A stretch of DNA of 64,000 bases from Polynucleobacter sp. TSB-Sco08W16 (GTDB taxonomy: Bacteria; Pseudomonadota; Gammaproteobacteria; Burkholderiales; Burkholderiaceae): positions 1,488,001 through 1,552,000 of the forward strand of contig NZ_CP061291.1 of NCBI RefSeq assembly GCF_018687455.1. Direction: 5' to 3'. A program made the translations under genes and the position numbers. Position 1 is the stretch's first letter. Every line of letters starts with the position of its first letter. This document shows, one piece after another, positions 56,273 through 64,000 of this stretch. The notes beneath the pieces were generated by a model. It did not search any database and had not been told where the DNA came from. It was given only the letters and a program-made list of their open reading frames with translations.

Positions 56273-57832
56273 CTATTTTAGTTCTTTAGGGGCCTTCTTG
56301 TTTTTGACCTTAGTCTCTTTTTGATCGTCTTTTTCTAATTCAGGAGCAGGGGCGGCAGCCTTCTTCTGGAATACGGCTCCAAAAAAGCCATCAGTGCCGT
56401 GAATATGAGGCCACAACTGCCACCAAGGATTATCTGTAGAACAACCTAAAGGCAATTTATCCTTTGGAAACAATGGCTTAAGAACCTCAGCAGCTGGAAC
56501 AGCCTCAAATTGAGGGTGTTTTGCCAGAAAATCCTCTGCAATTGCTTGGTTTTCCTGAGGCAAAAGGCTGCAAGTGGCATAAACCAAACGTCCACCAGGC
56601 TTAAGCAAGCGGGCAGCAGAGGCCAAGATACTCATCTGCTTCTGATTTAGCTCCAAGACCCCAGCTGGAGTTTGACGCCACTTCAGATCAGGATTACGGC
56701 GCAATGTACCCATGCCACTGCAAGGGGCATCCACCAGGACTCGATCAATCTTGCCAGCCAAGCGCTTGATCTTGGCATCGTTCTCGCTATCAATCCAAAC
56801 GGGATGAACATTTGAGAGGCCGCTACGGGCCTGTCTTGGCTTTAAATTCGCCAAGCGACGCTCTGATGTATCAAAAGCATAAAGACGGCCTGTAGAGCGC
56901 ATCAAGGCACCAATTGCCAAAGTCTTACCTCCGGCACCGGCACAGAAGTCAACCACCATCTCGCCACGTTTAGGGGCAAGCAAATAGGCCAAAAGCTGAC
57001 TGCCTTCATCTTGCACTTCAAACATGCCAGCCTTAAAACCAGCGGTATTCTGCAACGCAGGTTTACCCATAATGCGCACACCATCAGGTGCATAGGGAGT
57101 TGGTATTGCTTGATAACGACCACCCAATGCATTCATCTGCGCCAGCAATTCTTCGCGATTGGTTTTCATGGTGTTTGCACGCAAGTCGAGAAGCGCTGGA
57201 TGCATTAATGATTTCGCAAGCTCTTCACGCGTATCTTCACCAGGATATTTTCCAAAAGCATCCCACAACCATTCTGGCAAATTGTTGCGAACCAAGGGAT
57301 TTAAAGCAGTAGGGTCAACGGTAGCAAATCGTTGCAGCCATTCGTATTCTCCAGCCTTGAGAACGTGAGCGAGGTCCGCAATTGCGCTCTCCGCACGGTT
57401 CGCAGAACCTAACCCGCCTTCCGATAGGGCGGACAGCAAACCCAATAGGGCTAAGCGTCTAGACTGGGAACCTTCACCGCTCACTGCAAATTGAGAGAAC
57501 TCATTTTTACGACGCAAAATTGCAAATGCACTCTCCGCAATAAGTGCACGATCACGATTGCCGAGCTGAGGTTCAGCACGGAAATAACGACTCACTACGC
57601 GATCGGCTGGCTGCTCAAAGCTGAGCAATTCTGGAAGCAAGCGCTCTAAATGAATTGCATGTTGAGGCAATGCTTTGGCATTAGAAAAATTCTTTTGACC
57701 TTCGGGTGCAATGAGATTGCCGCTAGCATTACGTCGCTCTGGGCGGCGCAAGGGATCTTTAGATTTGGTTGCGTAGCTTTTATGTGGCGCTAATCTGTTG
57801 CCAGATTTCCGGGGTGGGCGTTCTGCACTCAT
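56273..57832 (-). CDS. rsmB: 16S rRNA m5C967 methyltransferase RsmB-like
   Basis: 519 residues. NOL1/NOP2/Sun methyltransferase: S-adenosylmethionine site FCAGAGGKTLAIGALM, catalytic-loop cysteines in DAPCSGMGTLRR and YATCSLLPQENQ. N-terminal helical NusB-like part. The length exceeds E. coli RsmB (429) by about 90, mostly a basic, low-complexity head (residues 1-55) and a Lys-rich tail (from about 490). Start ATG overlaps the purN stop (ATGA). Desaturase follows 28 bp on. Assignment to RsmB rather than another m5C methyltransferase is likely, not proven. Confidence 0.85.
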   Translation of the reverse strand: MSAERPPRKSGNRLAPHKSYATKSKDPLRRPERRNASGNLIAPEGQKNFSNAKALPQHAIHLERLLPELLSFEQPADRVVSRYFRAEPQLGNRDRALIAESAFAILRRKNEFSQFAVSGEGSQSRRLALLGLLSALSEGGLGSANRAESAIADLAHVLKAGEYEWLQRFATVDPTALNPLVRNNLPEWLWDAFGKYPGEDTREELAKSLMHPALLDLRANTMKTNREELLAQMNALGGRYQAIPTPYAPDGVRIMGKPALQNTAGFKAGMFEVQDEGSQLLAYLLAPKRGEMVVDFCAGAGGKTLAIGALMRSTGRLYAFDTSERRLANLKPRQARSGLSNVHPVWIDSENDAKIKRLAGKIDRVLVDAPCSGMGTLRRNPDLKWRQTPAGVLELNQKQMSILASAARLLKPGGRLVYATCSLLPQENQAIAEDFLAKHPQFEAVPAAEVLKPLFPKDKLPLGCSTDNPWWQLWPHIHGTDGFFGAVFQKKAAAPAPELEKDDQKETKVKNKKAPKELK

Positions 57833-58458
57833 AATTTAAAAAATTGCGACTCTGGGGGTTGTAACTTCACTTGATTACCTTCTATTCGCAATCGTCCATC
57901 AAGGAACCATTTTACGGCCCGCGGGTAAATCTGATGCTCGGCAGTCAAAACACGTGCCGCCAAAGTATCCGCATTGTCGCCAGCGAGCACTGGCACAGAG
58001 GCCTGGCAAATGATTGGCCCCTCATCTACCCCCTCATTTACAAAGTGAACTGTCGCCCCATGCTCCTTGACGCCAGCTTCTAAAGCCCGCTCGTGGGTAT
58101 GCAAACCGGGGAATGCTGGCAATAGAGCCGGGTGAATATTGATCAATCGACCCTCGAAATGGCGAATAAAGCCTGGGGTCAGAATTCTCATAAAGCCCGC
58201 CAAGACCACCAAATCAGCCCCCAGTTCATCGATTTTCTGGATGAGGGCAGCATCAAAGGACTCACGCGAGGCATGCTCCTTGTGCTCAATAGCAAAGGCA
58301 GAAATACCCTGCGAGCGAGCAAAATCAAGACCCTTGGCCGCAGAGTGATTGGCTATAACCCCTGCAAACTTGACTGGCCATTGCTCTTTTTGAGCAGTTT
58401 TAACGATGGCCTCGAAATTTGATCCGCGGCCTGAGATTAAGGTAACGATAGAAAGCAT
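57829..58458 (-). CDS. purN: phosphoribosylglycinamide formyltransferase
   Basis: 209 residues. PurN transfers formyl from 10-formyl-THF to GAR in purine synthesis. Motifs: SGRGSNFEAI near the start, the catalytic HPALLPAFPGLHTHERAL (Asn-His-Asp site in INIHPALL and DEGPIIC) are in place. ATG at 58458 chosen over a GTG two codons upstream. A TATATT hexamer ends 6 nt before this ATG; no Shine-Dalgarno site. Overlaps rsmB by 4 bp. Divergent from ribF (39 bp). Confidence 0.94.
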   Translation of the reverse strand: MLSIVTLISGRGSNFEAIVKTAQKEQWPVKFAGVIANHSAAKGLDFARSQGISAFAIEHKEHASRESFDAALIQKIDELGADLVVLAGFMRILTPGFIRHFEGRLINIHPALLPAFPGLHTHERALEAGVKEHGATVHFVNEGVDEGPIICQASVPVLAGDNADTLAARVLTAEHQIYPRAVKWFLDGRLRIEGNQVKLQPPESQFFKL

Positions 58459-58464
58459 GCCCAC

Positions 58465-58472
58465 AATATAAT
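58465..58472. promoter_or_regulatory. divergent -10-like elements between purN and ribF
   Basis: AATATAAT (58465-58472): TATATT on the minus strand (58465-58470), 6 nt before the purN ATG, and TATAAT on the plus strand (58467-58472), about 25 nt before the ribF GTG. Same AT core serves both directions. No -35 stands out. Confidence 0.45.
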
Positions 58473-58497
58473 TGATGGCTACCCTGAAAGCGATTTT

Positions 58498-59448
58498 GTG
58501 AACGTATTCCGTGGCCCGACCCAGTTTTCTGCAGGACCAGCTTGTGCCCTAAGCATCGGTAATTTCGATGGTGTGCACAGGGGTCATCGCGCCCTACTCA
58601 AACAGCTCGTGGATGGCGCCAAAGAAAGGGGTCTGGTGAGCTGTGTCATGACCTTCGAACCACACCCCAAAGAATTTTTCTCTCCCGAGCAAGCACCCCC
58701 TCGCATTCTGAATCTGCGCGACAAATTAGCGGCGCTATCTGAACTGGGAATCGATCGTGCAGTAGTCGAACATTTCAATACTGCTTTTGCGCGCCTCTCT
58801 CCCGACGAGTTTGTTTCTGAAATTATTGTTAAGCGTCTAAATGCTAAATGGATCTTGATTGGCGATGATTTTTGCTATGGCGCAAAACGTGCTGGTAATT
58901 TTGCAAGCCTTAAAGCGGCCGGTGAAAAATACGGCTTTGAGGTATCTAGCATTCAAACTATCTTGGAAGATGGTGAGCGCATCTCGAGCTCAGCATTACG
59001 AACTGCACTTGCTAATGGTGATATGACGCATGCAGAAAAATTATTGGGGCGTCCTTATGCCATTTCTGGTCACGTTATTCATGGACAGAAACTCGGCCGC
59101 ACACTTGGCTTTCCGACTTTGAATTTAGCAGTTGCCAATCACTTGCATCACCGCAAACCAGCGACTACTGGCATCTTTACTGCGCAGGTTTTGGGTTTAA
59201 GTGATAAGCCCCTGCCAGCCGTAGCCAGCCTAGGCGTAAGGCCTACAGTAGAAGACGAAGGTCGGGTACTACTTGAAACCCATATCTTTGACTATCAACA
59301 AGATGTTTACGGAAAAATTATTACCGTTGAACTCTTAGAAAAAATTCGTGACGAGGCCAAGTATGACGGTCTCGATGCCCTAACAAATGCGATTGCATCC
59401 GATGCAAAGCATGCCAGAAATTATTTCCAGAAAAAAGCGTATGTCTGA
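58498..59448 (+). CDS. ribF: bifunctional riboflavin kinase / FAD synthetase
   Basis: 316 residues. N-terminal FAD synthetase half ([23 protein letters not shown], then [11 protein letters not shown]) and C-terminal flavokinase half ([30 protein letters not shown]). It makes FMN and FAD. Start is GTG with only a weak TGAAAG upstream. Its stop overlaps the ileS start by 8 bp. First gene of ribF-ileS-lspA-coaBC, a common gammaproteobacterial and betaproteobacterial order. Confidence 0.94.
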   Translation: MNVFRGPTQFSAGPACALSIGNFDGVHRGHRALLKQLVDGAKERGLVSCVMTFEPHPKEFFSPEQAPPRILNLRDKLAALSELGIDRAVVEHFNTAFARLSPDEFVSEIIVKRLNAKWILIGDDFCYGAKRAGNFASLKAAGEKYGFEVSSIQTILEDGERISSSALRTALANGDMTHAEKLLGRPYAISGHVIHGQKLGRTLGFPTLNLAVANHLHHRKPATTGIFTAQVLGLSDKPLPAVASLGVRPTVEDEGRVLLETHIFDYQQDVYGKIITVELLEKIRDEAKYDGLDALTNAIASDAKHARNYFQKKAYV

Positions 59449-62302
59449 AAAAGAAAATTCTTACCCCGTCAATCTGCTTGATACCTCATTTCCAATGCGA
59501 GGGGATCTAGCTAAGCGTGAGCCACAATGGGTTGCTCAATGGCAGAAAAATAAGCTGTACGAAAAAATTCGTGCGGCACATGCCAATCAACCAAAATTCA
59601 TTTTGCATGATGGTCCTCCCTATGCAAACGGCGACATTCATATTGGCCATGCGGTCAACAAGATTCTGAAAGACATGATTGTGAAGTCCCGCTGGCTCAT
59701 GGGCTTTGATTCTGCTTACGTACCAGGTTGGGATTGTCATGGGATGCCAATTGAGATTCAAATTGAAAAACAATTTGGCAAGAACCTGCCAACTGCGGAA
59801 GTACAAGCCAAAGCTCGCGCATATGCCCAAGTCCAAGTAGACAAGCAAAAGATTGACTTTGAACGCTTAGGTGTCTTAGGCGACTGGAATAATCCTTACC
59901 TCACCATGAACTATCGCAATGAGGCCGATGAAATCCGCGCCTTAGGCAAGATCTGGGAAAAAGGCTATGTATTCCGCGGCTTAAAACCAGTGAATTGGTG
60001 TTTTGATTGCGGCTCAGCGCTCGCTGAAGCTGAAGTTGAGTACCAAGATAAAACGGATCCAACGGTCGATGTCGGCTTTGCCTTTGATGAGGCCCAGCGC
60101 CCACAGCTTGCCAAAGCATTTGGACTTTCTGAGCTGCCAAACAAGCCCGGTCAGATTGTGATTTGGACAACGACCCCGTGGACCATTCCTGCCAACCAGG
60201 CAATGAACGTTCATCCAGAAGTTACTTATGCATTAGTGGATGTTGGTGACAAGCTTTTGATCCTGGCTAAGGATCGTGTGGAAACTTGTCTACAAGACTA
60301 TGGTCTAGAAGGTAAAGTGATTGCAACTTGTAGCGGTGCTCAATTAGCAAACATCTCTTTCTGGCATCCGCTAGCGCCATTGCATGAAGGCTATAAACGC
60401 CTGTCCCCAATTTATCCAGCTGAGTACGTCACACTCGATACAGGTACCGGCATCGTTCACTCTGCCCCCGCCTATGGTGAGGAAGACTTTAAGTCCTGCA
60501 AAGCAAATCAATTGGCCGATAAAGATATTCTCAATCCAGTCATGGGCAACGGTGTGTATGCCTCTTGGTTGCCACTCTTTGCCAATGAATATATCTGGAA
60601 AGCCAATCCAAAGATTGTAGAAGCTATGCGTGAGGCGGGAAGCTTATTGCGCGATAAGATCTATACCCACTCATATATGCATTGCTGGCGCCATAAGTCC
60701 CCAATTATTTATCGCGCTACTTCACAGTGGTTTGCGAGCATGGATAAGAAGCCAGCTGATGGCAAAACTAGCTTGCGTGAGACTGCTCTAGCAGGTATTG
60801 ATAGCACTGAATTCTTCCCTGCCTGGGGCAAGCAGCGCTTACACAGCATGATTGCCAACCGTCCTGACTGGACCTTGTCTCGTCAACGTCAGTGGGGCGT
60901 GCCGATGGCCTTCTTTGTGCACAAAGAAACTGGTGATCCACATCCGCGCACCGTTGACTTACTCGAAGAAGTCGCTAAGCGTGTAGAAAAAGGCGGTATA
61001 GAAGCCTGGCAACAACTCGAAGTTTCTGAATTACTTGGTGATGAAGCCGCTCAATACGAAAAAAATCGCGACACACTAGATGTTTGGTTTGACTCTGGAA
61101 CAACGCACTGGCATGTGATTCGCGGCTCACACCGCAATGAATTGCTGACTGCTGCCGCCGAAACACCTAATGGCCGCTTGGCTGATTTGTACCTTGAGGG
61201 CTCAGATCAACATCGTGGCTGGTTCCACTCTTCCTTGCTAACTGGCGCTATGCTCGATGGCAAGCCGCCATATAAAGCATTGCTCACCCACGGATTTACT
61301 GTGGATGGTCAAGGTCGCAAGATGAGTAAGTCTGTAGGAAATGTCATTGCCCCACAACAGGTCGCCGACAAACTCGGCGCTGAAATCATTCGCCTTTGGG
61401 TCGCCTCAACCGACTACTCTGGTGAGATGACTATCTCCGACGAGATTCTCAAGCGCATTACTGAGAGCTATCGTCGTATTCGTAATACTTTGCGCTTCTT
61501 GCTAGCCAACCTCTCTGACTTTGATCCAATCGAACATGCGATGCCTGCGGAGCAATGGCTCGAAATTGATCGTTATGCAGTGGCGCTCGCCAATCAATTA
61601 CAAGGTGACATCGAAGCGCATTACAAGGCTTATGAATTCCACCCAGCGGTTACTCGAATGCTCAATTTCTGCTCGGAAGATTTAGGTGGTTTCTATTTAG
61701 ACATCCTGAAGGACCGCCTCTATACCAGCGCAGCAAATTCACCCGATCGTCGTGCCGCCCAGAATGCGCTCTTTCACATCACCAAGAATCTCTTGAAGTG
61801 GTTATCACCCTTCCTCTCCTTCACTGCCGAGGAAGCATGGCAATCATTACCGTATGGCTCAGGTAGCAAGCCTTCTGAATCCATCTTCATGGAAGAGTTT
61901 GGCGCTTTACCTGCCATTAACAATGCCGATGAATTGCTTGCCAAGTGGCATCGTATTCGCGAGATTCGCTCAGAAGTCACGAAAGCAATTGAAGTGGAAC
62001 GCGAAGCTGGCAATGTTGGCTCATCCCTACAAGCCGAGCTCACAATTAAATTAGGCGATGTCGACTTTGCTATCTTGCATTCACTGGAAGATGACTTACG
62101 TTTTGTCACGATCACCTCAAGCGCTAATATTGAGTTAAGCAATGCGGGCTTAGAAGTTCTCGTGCGCGGCAGTCAATATAAGAAGTGTGGGCGCTGCTGG
62201 CATCACACCCAAGATGTTGGTGCCAATACGGATCATCCAGAACTTTGTGGGCGCTGCATTAGCAACCTATTTGGCGATGGTGATCATCGCTTGTTTGCCT
62301 AA
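59441..62302 (+). CDS. ileS: isoleucyl-tRNA synthetase
   Basis: 953 residues, class I. HIGH ([11 protein letters not shown]), KMSKS ([10 protein letters not shown]), the editing domain with [12 protein letters not shown], and a C-terminal zinc site CGRCWHH ... CGRC. It charges tRNA-Ile, including the lysidine-modified tRNA like the one at 11518-11594. ATG at 59441 lies in the last codons of ribF; a longer frame upstream is read-through of ribF. lspA follows 13 bp on. Confidence 0.96.
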   Translation: MSEKENSYPVNLLDTSFPMRGDLAKREPQWVAQWQKNKLYEKIRAAHANQPKFILHDGPPYANGDIHIGHAVNKILKDMIVKSRWLMGFDSAYVPGWDCHGMPIEIQIEKQFGKNLPTAEVQAKARAYAQVQVDKQKIDFERLGVLGDWNNPYLTMNYRNEADEIRALGKIWEKGYVFRGLKPVNWCFDCGSALAEAEVEYQDKTDPTVDVGFAFDEAQRPQLAKAFGLSELPNKPGQIVIWTTTPWTIPANQAMNVHPEVTYALVDVGDKLLILAKDRVETCLQDYGLEGKVIATCSGAQLANISFWHPLAPLHEGYKRLSPIYPAEYVTLDTGTGIVHSAPAYGEEDFKSCKANQLADKDILNPVMGNGVYASWLPLFANEYIWKANPKIVEAMREAGSLLRDKIYTHSYMHCWRHKSPIIYRATSQWFASMDKKPADGKTSLRETALAGIDSTEFFPAWGKQRLHSMIANRPDWTLSRQRQWGVPMAFFVHKETGDPHPRTVDLLEEVAKRVEKGGIEAWQQLEVSELLGDEAAQYEKNRDTLDVWFDSGTTHWHVIRGSHRNELLTAAAETPNGRLADLYLEGSDQHRGWFHSSLLTGAMLDGKPPYKALLTHGFTVDGQGRKMSKSVGNVIAPQQVADKLGAEIIRLWVASTDYSGEMTISDEILKRITESYRRIRNTLRFLLANLSDFDPIEHAMPAEQWLEIDRYAVALANQLQGDIEAHYKAYEFHPAVTRMLNFCSEDLGGFYLDILKDRLYTSAANSPDRRAAQNALFHITKNLLKWLSPFLSFTAEEAWQSLPYGSGSKPSESIFMEEFGALPAINNADELLAKWHRIREIRSEVTKAIEVEREAGNVGSSLQAELTIKLGDVDFAILHSLEDDLRFVTITSSANIELSNAGLEVLVRGSQYKKCGRCWHHTQDVGANTDHPELCGRCISNLFGDGDHRLFA

Positions 62303-62315
62303 ATATTAAATTTTG

Positions 62316-62804
62316 ATGAGCATAACTTTTTTACGCTGCCTAGCGATTGCCACAGTAACTCTGCTGCTGGACCAATCAACCAAGTGGCTAGCACTGAGTC
62401 ACTTACAGATGGGCATACCAGATCAGGTACTTCCCTTTCTCAATTGGTTGCTACTGTTTAATCCAGGCGCAGCGTTTTCTTTTCTGGCTCAAGGTTCTGG
62501 TTGGCAGCGTTGGTTTTTTACTATTCTCGGTTTAGTTGCCTGTATTTACATTCTGATTGTTTTACGGAAACATCAAGAAGATCGTCTGCTTTGTGTGGCC
62601 CTGAGCCTCATTCTTGGCGGAGCCATAGGCAATGTATTGGATCGGCTGATGTATGGCGCAGTGGTCGACTTTATTGATGTGCACTATGCCCATTGGCATT
62701 GGCCAGCATTTAATGTGGCCGATAGCGCTATTTGCATCGGGGCAGTACTAATCATTTTCGGTGAATTGCACAAGTCATTTGGCAAATCCCCTCAATCCCA
62801 TTAA
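62316..62804 (+). CDS. lspA: lipoprotein signal peptidase
   Basis: 162 residues, four membrane segments. The catalytic aspartates are in NVLDRLMYGAVVDFIDV and FNVADSAICIG, the LspA motifs. It cuts the signal peptide of lipidated prolipoproteins, such as the SodC and LivK products in this window. The ATG at 62316 directly follows a TTG that opens the frame; no ribosome-binding site is seen, which suggests coupling to ileS. coaBC follows after 9 bp. Confidence 0.95.
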   Translation: MSITFLRCLAIATVTLLLDQSTKWLALSHLQMGIPDQVLPFLNWLLLFNPGAAFSFLAQGSGWQRWFFTILGLVACIYILIVLRKHQEDRLLCVALSLILGGAIGNVLDRLMYGAVVDFIDVHYAHWHWPAFNVADSAICIGAVLIIFGELHKSFGKSPQSH

Positions 62805-62813
62805 GCTGGCGCC

Positions 62814-64000
62814 ATGCAATCCCTTTTAAATAAGAAAATCGTTCTTGGCATCTCCGGTGGTATTGCCGCCTATAAGACGCCAGAGCTCGCGCGCCTTTTG
62901 ATGCAAGAAGGTGCATCAGTGCAGGTAGTGATGACAGAAGCAGCTCAGCAATTTGTAACTCCTGTAACTATGCAAGCCCTGACTGGCAATCCGGTTTACT
63001 TGAGTCAATGGGATAGCACTATTCCAAACAACATGGCACACATTGAGCTGTCTCGCTCGGCCGATGTCATTCTGATTGCGCCTGCAAGTGCTGATCTCAT
63101 GGCGAAGCTTTCTCTAGGCCTCGCAGATGACTTATTGACTACACTTTGCCTAGCAAGAGATTGCCCCCTTCTACTCACACCAGCAATGAATAAGCAGATG
63201 TGGGAACATGCGGCCACCCAAAGAAGTGCCGAACGACTCGAAAAAGATGGTGTGACATTACTTGGTCCCGCTAGCGGTTTTCAGGCATGTGGTGAAGTTG
63301 GCATGGGTCGCATGCTAGAACCCGCTGAAATTACTGAGCAAGTCATTGCCTTTTTTCAGAAAAAAACGCTAATCGGGAAAAAAGTACTGATTACTGCTGG
63401 CCCAACATTTGAAGCAATTGATCCAGTTCGAGGCATTACTAACCATAGCTCTGGCAAGATGGGTTTTGCTATCGCGAGAGCAGCCCTAGAGGCTGGTGCA
63501 GAGGTTCATCTGATTGCAGGCCCTTGTGATCTCTCTACTCCACTAGAAGCCACGGGTAAGATTACCCGCACGAATGTAGTAAGCGCTCAAGAGATGCATG
63601 TTGCGACATTAGCGGCAGCGGATTGTGATCTATTCTTTGCAGTGGCTGCAGTAGCGGACTGGGGTGTTGCCAAGCCCGCGAAGGAAAAGATTAAGCGCAA
63701 TGGCAAAGAAGCTCCAAGCATCGAATTTATAGCCAACCCAGACATTCTTCTTGATGTTGCTAAAACAGTCAAAACTAAAAGTGGCAAACCTTACCCATAC
63801 TGCGTAGGCTTTGCAGCTGAATCGACTGATCTAGAGCAACATACTGATGAAAAAAGAAAGCGTAAAGGCATTCCGATGATTGTTGGCAATATTGGTCCCG
63901 ACACCTTTGGTAGCGATCTAAATCAATTACTCGTAATATATGCTAGTGGCAGCAAAAAACTTGCCAAGGCTGAGAAACTACATTTGGCTCGTCAATTGAT
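62814..64000 (+). CDS. coaBC: CoaBC bifunctional phosphopantothenate enzyme, cut by window end
   Basis: At least 395 codons, open at the right edge. N-terminal CoaC flavodoxin-like half: [14 protein letters not shown], catalytic H76 (HIEL), PAMNKQMW (123-130) and C159 ([11 protein letters not shown]). C-terminal CoaB half from about residue 188: [20 protein letters not shown] with N210, and a Lys-rich KEKIKR stretch. It joins cysteine to 4'-phosphopantothenate and decarboxylates the product on the CoA route. The C-terminus lies outside the window. Fourth gene of ribF-ileS-lspA-coaBC. Confidence 0.95.
   Translation, partial: MQSLLNKKIVLGISGGIAAYKTPELARLLMQEGASVQVVMTEAAQQFVTPVTMQALTGNPVYLSQWDSTIPNNMAHIELSRSADVILIAPASADLMAKLSLGLADDLLTTLCLARDCPLLLTPAMNKQMWEHAATQRSAERLEKDGVTLLGPASGFQACGEVGMGRMLEPAEITEQVIAFFQKKTLIGKKVLITAGPTFEAIDPVRGITNHSSGKMGFAIARAALEAGAEVHLIAGPCDLSTPLEATGKITRTNVVSAQEMHVATLAAADCDLFFAVAAVADWGVAKPAKEKIKRNGKEAPSIEFIANPDILLDVAKTVKTKSGKPYPYCVGFAAESTDLEQHTDEKRKRKGIPMIVGNIGPDTFGSDLNQLLVIYASGSKKLAKAEKLHLARQL

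Noticed and set aside
1..64000. CRISPR arrays, insertion sequences, prophage or plasmid replication genes
   Set aside because: No spaced direct-repeat arrays, transposase, integrase or phage-type genes were seen; the rpoD repeats are in-frame coding repeats.

Overview
The window reads as a stretch of chromosomal core genome from a betaproteobacterium of the order Burkholderiales. The best fit is Polynucleobacter or a close freshwater relative. That call is inference from gene order and protein style: rpsU-yqeY-dnaG-rpoD, a DUF2782 protein beside thrB, a BPSS1780-type membrane protein, a desaturase with a long C-terminal tail, a TctAB pair and FolE2 instead of a visible FolE. No sequence search was possible. 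Genes are tightly packed, with many 4-bp ATGA overlaps and convergent overlaps. I see no phage, transposon, integrase, CRISPR array or toxin-antitoxin pair.

Layout. 1-3.1 kb: the edge of a probable cytochrome-oxidase neighbourhood (DUF2244), two very small proteins, a MAPEG protein, then AlkB-like, FAD oxidoreductase and folB. 3.2-7.1 kb: SodC lipoprotein, a secreted histidine phosphatase, a YadG/YadH-like ABC exporter and a TauE/SafE exporter. 7.1-11.2 kb: a four-gene unit (ABC ATPase, permease, solute-binding protein, amidase) behind tandem 21-bp operator-like repeats. 11.2-11.6 kb: non-coding, with tRNA-CAU, its terminator, a decayed tRNA 3' half and a second terminator. 11.6-17.2 kb: macromolecular synthesis operon rpsU-yqeY-dnaG-rpoD, with a Lys/Ala/Pro repeat tail on RpoD. 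17.3-22.3 kb: tsaD, folE2, dxs-ispA-xseB. 22.4-29 kb: an orphan Rieske oxygenase, sseA, ZIP transporter, TAT-exported dienelactone hydrolase, polA. 29-37.4 kb: DUF2782, thrB, BPSS1780 protein, uvrD, valS, galU. 37.4-42.4 kb: tusA, alaS, then tctBA. 42.5-47.5 kb: glnS, an SDR protein, a ferredoxin-type reductase, an acetylornithine-aminotransferase-like enzyme. 47.5-52.3 kb: a branched-chain amino acid ABC operon (livK-H-M-G-F). 52.3-55 kb: ispH, fkpB, radC, rpmB-rpmG. 55-64 kb: desaturase, rsmB, purN, then ribF-ileS-lspA-coaBC, the last cut by the window end.

Functional links: dxs, ispA and ispH belong to the MEP isoprenoid route. folB and folE2 feed folate synthesis. Three tRNA synthetases (valS, alaS, glnS) plus ileS, tsaD and tRNA-CAU serve translation. 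ribF and coaBC make FAD/FMN and CoA.

The most unusual signals are regulatory rather than a new gene system. They are a terminator-closed non-coding segment with a decayed tRNA half, a 22-bp palindrome across the alaS promoter, a palindromic -10 shared by uvrD and valS, a recurring pattern of -10-like hexamers 6-7 nt before start codons without a Shine-Dalgarno site, and the 21-bp repeats before the ABC-amidase operon. I did not find a convincing undescribed multi-gene system. The ABC-amidase unit is the closest candidate.
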